Source: CBDULX01 sp965368175 (GTDB taxonomy: Bacteria > Pseudomonadota > Gammaproteobacteria > SZUA-229). From it: a DNA stretch of 33,336 nt. The position numbers and the translations under genes are program-made. The stretch is from NCBI GenBank assembly GCA_965368175.1, contig CBDULX010000006.1, positions 1-33,336 on the forward strand. Direction: 5' to 3'. Below the pieces are notes generated by a model. That model did no database searches. It was given only the letters and a program-made list of their open reading frames with translations, and had not been told where the DNA came from. Position 1 is the first letter of the stretch. Each line of letters starts with the position of its first letter. Positions 31,779 to 33,336 of the stretch are shown here, one piece after another.

Positions 31779-31960
31779 AATTCACCTGTTATAAATGCCA
31801 TGGATTAGAGAGTATAGGAGTGTATGTGTCAATAAAAAGATAATAAGTTAGACTATATCCAATTAATTTCTGGCTGAAATGGCTCCGATTACTGATATAT
31901 TCAATAACTTACTAATTTATTAAGGCATGATCCAGGAATGTCGGTATTGGAAAATTTAGA

Positions 31961-31980
31961 CTGATCAGAGGTTCCTTAAC
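31961..31980 (+). repeat. Dispersed TCAGAGGTTCCTTAA repeat, consensus copy
   Basis: CTGATCAGAGGTTCCTTAAC is the cleanest copy of the repeat. It lies about 60 bp upstream of the mltF start in a 261-bp spacer that has no other recognised feature. Confidence 0.65.
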
Positions 31981-32039
31981 AATAAAATTATATAAAAGAC
32001 CTTTAATATTTGTATAAGCTGATATCAGGTGGGTGTTTG

Positions 32040-33336
32040 ATGTTGTTAAAACGAATTATTGGAAAGATGGTAATTGTTAATATTTTATTCTTCATACTGC
32101 TCTCATGTAGTGATACGGGTGGTATTAATGATTTAGGTATTAACAAACAGCTGGTCGTTCTTACTCGTAATGCACCCACCTCCTGGTATGAAGGTCGTGA
32201 CGGAATTACCGGTCCTGAATATGACCTTATCAATTCTTTTGCATCACACTATAAGCTTAAGGTGCATTTTGAGATTGTAGATAGTATTGATGAAATTCTG
32301 GCAGCTATTGAAAATGAAAAGGCTCATATCGGTGCTGCCGGCATCACGGTTACAGACCAGAGAAAAAAACAGGGAGTGATATTTGCAGCACCCTATCAGC
32401 AAGTACAACAACTTGTTGTGTGTCGCAGGGGTAAGCGCATTCCCCGAACTGTTGAAGACCTGGTTGATCGCAATCTTACTGTTATCGAAGGGAGTAGTTA
32501 TATAGAAACCCTGGATGAATTAAAATTAACTACACCTGAGTTGAATTGGATGGTGACTAAAGATGAGGATACGGAGCAATTACTGGAGAAAGTCTGGCAG
32601 AATAAAATTGACTGTACACTGGCTGATTCGAATATTGTCAGTATAAATCGGCGCTATTACCCGGAACTTGTTGTTGCTTTTCCCGTTAGTGAAGAACAGC
32701 CATTGGCCTGGGTTTTATCACCCAAATGGTCAGGCCTGAAAAACAGCGTAGATTCCTGGTTGTCAGAAATAGAAGAAAATGGTGAGCTGGCAGTTATCAT
32801 GGAACGTTACTATGGCCATTTCGAAATATATGATTATGTAGATGTTAAGCGTTTTCGAAAACGAATAAAACAGCGACTGCCAAGATACAGTGAGCATTTT
32901 AAATCGGCGGCTACTAAATATAAACTTCCCTGGACCTTGCTCGCTGCACAGGCTTATCAGGAATCGCACTGGAATCCTAATGCAAAAAGTCCAACCGGTG
33001 TTAGAGGGATGATGATGCTCACGCTAAATACGGCCAAAGCAGTCGGCGTAACCAATCGCCTGGATCCGGTGCAAAGTATTAATGGTGGGGCGAAATACCT
33101 AAGACGGATGATTAGACGTATTCCAGATGAAGTCGATGAGGATGATCGTATCTGGTTTGCCCTGGCCGCATACAATGTGGGTTATGGTCATCTAAAAGAT
33201 GCGCGCATGCTGGCAGAGCAACTTGGCAGGAACCCTAACCGTTGGGTAGATATAAAAGAAATATTACCTTTACTGGCAAACAAAAAATATTACAAAAAGC
33301 TCAAGCATGGTTATGCCCGAGGATCAGAACCTGTTC
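32040..33336 (+). CDS. mltF: Membrane-bound lytic transglycosylase F, 3' end cut by window
   Basis: The frame stays open to the last base, giving 432 codons plus one base. A lipoprotein-type signal ends in LLSC with Cys23. Next is a solute-binding-type domain (about 35-270; GRDGITGPEYDLINSFA, HIGAAGITVTDQRK and YYPELVVAFP). The SLT domain follows: TLLAAQAYQESHWNPNAKSPTG at about 300-321, whose ESHWNP glutamate is catalytic, then GMMMLT and ALAAYNVGYGHLKDAR. This order defines MltF, which cleaves peptidoglycan glycan strands with formation of anhydromuramic ends. ATG 32040 has GGTGGG about 7 bp upstream. The remaining C-terminus lies outside the window. Confidence 0.95.
   Translation, partial: MLLKRIIGKMVIVNILFFILLSCSDTGGINDLGINKQLVVLTRNAPTSWYEGRDGITGPEYDLINSFASHYKLKVHFEIVDSIDEILAAIENEKAHIGAAGITVTDQRKKQGVIFAAPYQQVQQLVVCRRGKRIPRTVEDLVDRNLTVIEGSSYIETLDELKLTTPELNWMVTKDEDTEQLLEKVWQNKIDCTLADSNIVSINRRYYPELVVAFPVSEEQPLAWVLSPKWSGLKNSVDSWLSEIEENGELAVIMERYYGHFEIYDYVDVKRFRKRIKQRLPRYSEHFKSAATKYKLPWTLLAAQAYQESHWNPNAKSPTGVRGMMMLTLNTAKAVGVTNRLDPVQSINGGAKYLRRMIRRIPDEVDEDDRIWFALAAYNVGYGHLKDARMLAEQLGRNPNRWVDIKEILPLLANKKYYKKLKHGYARGSEPV

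Noticed and set aside
1..33336. tRNA genes, rRNA, CRISPR arrays, prophage or intact insertion sequences
   Set aside because: No cloverleaf-like segment, regularly spaced repeat array, phage structural gene or transposase was recognised by eye; a covariance-model search would be decisive for small RNAs.

Overview
The window looks like chromosomal DNA from a gammaproteobacterium of moderate to low GC content. The gene set supports this: pdxH, sixA, an MltF-type lytic transglycosylase, a YjgR-type HerA ATPase, a DUF523/DUF1722 (YbgA) protein, ChaN, an HD-GYP protein and a DsrC/TusE-like protein. The DsrC-like gene hints at a sulfur-metabolising lineage, but the genus cannot be named from the sequence. 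No tRNA, rRNA, CRISPR array, phage module or intact insertion sequence was found. Genes sit in short operons or singly on both strands, separated by AT-rich spacers that carry small dispersed repeats.

Layout. 1-3.3 kb: HerA-like ATPase (-), an orphan spermidine-synthase-like protein (+), a 148-bp MITE-like palindromic element, and a SpoIIAA/STAS-like protein (+). 3.3-7.5 kb: the most coherent module. A minus-strand operon encodes a CarH/LitR-type B12-binding MerR regulator, a photolyase, a CbiX-type chelatase and a half-size EamA transporter; the first three overlap by ATGA. Facing it across a 104-bp spacer is a DUF523-DUF1722 gene. The spacer holds four TTGTA-type repeats at 15-16 bp spacing that overlap a good sigma-70 promoter, so light probably derepresses both sides. 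7.5-12.6 kb: HD-GYP protein (-), sixA (+), pdxH (+), a DUF1631-like gene (+), and a small acidic exported protein (-) with its own terminator.

12.7-15.2 kb: a TetR regulator and a carboxymuconolactone-decarboxylase-like gene share near-identical palindromic operators, followed by two conserved hypothetical genes. 15.2-21.4 kb: a bile-acid:Na+ symporter-family protein (-), a YiiX-like permuted NlpC/P60 protein, a YbaK-like deacylase (-), two hypotheticals, a class I glutamine amidotransferase, a lipoprotein metallo-hydrolase of NAPE-PLD type, and a DsrC-like protein that lacks the C-terminal cysteine. 21.4-27.2 kb: a small ORF, a double SagB-type nitroreductase (-), a DUF4442 hotdog protein, DUF3175, two small membrane proteins converging on a bidirectional terminator, a CinA-type MoCF-domain protein, and an internally deleted di-heme cytochrome c peroxidase. 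27.3-33.3 kb: a hemolysin III-family protein, a small hydrophilic protein, a B12-binding radical SAM protein (-), a ChaN lipoprotein, a second SpoIIAA-like protein (-), and an mltF gene cut by the window end.

The clearest story is the B12/light module, which joins a cobalamin photoreceptor, DNA repair and a cobalt/iron chelatase. The second is a short intergenic repeat with core TCAGAGGTTCCTTAA, present about ten times and twice overlapping a gene's stop codon. The third is a set of family members with altered key residues: the DsrC-like protein, the peroxidase, the metallo-hydrolase and SixA.
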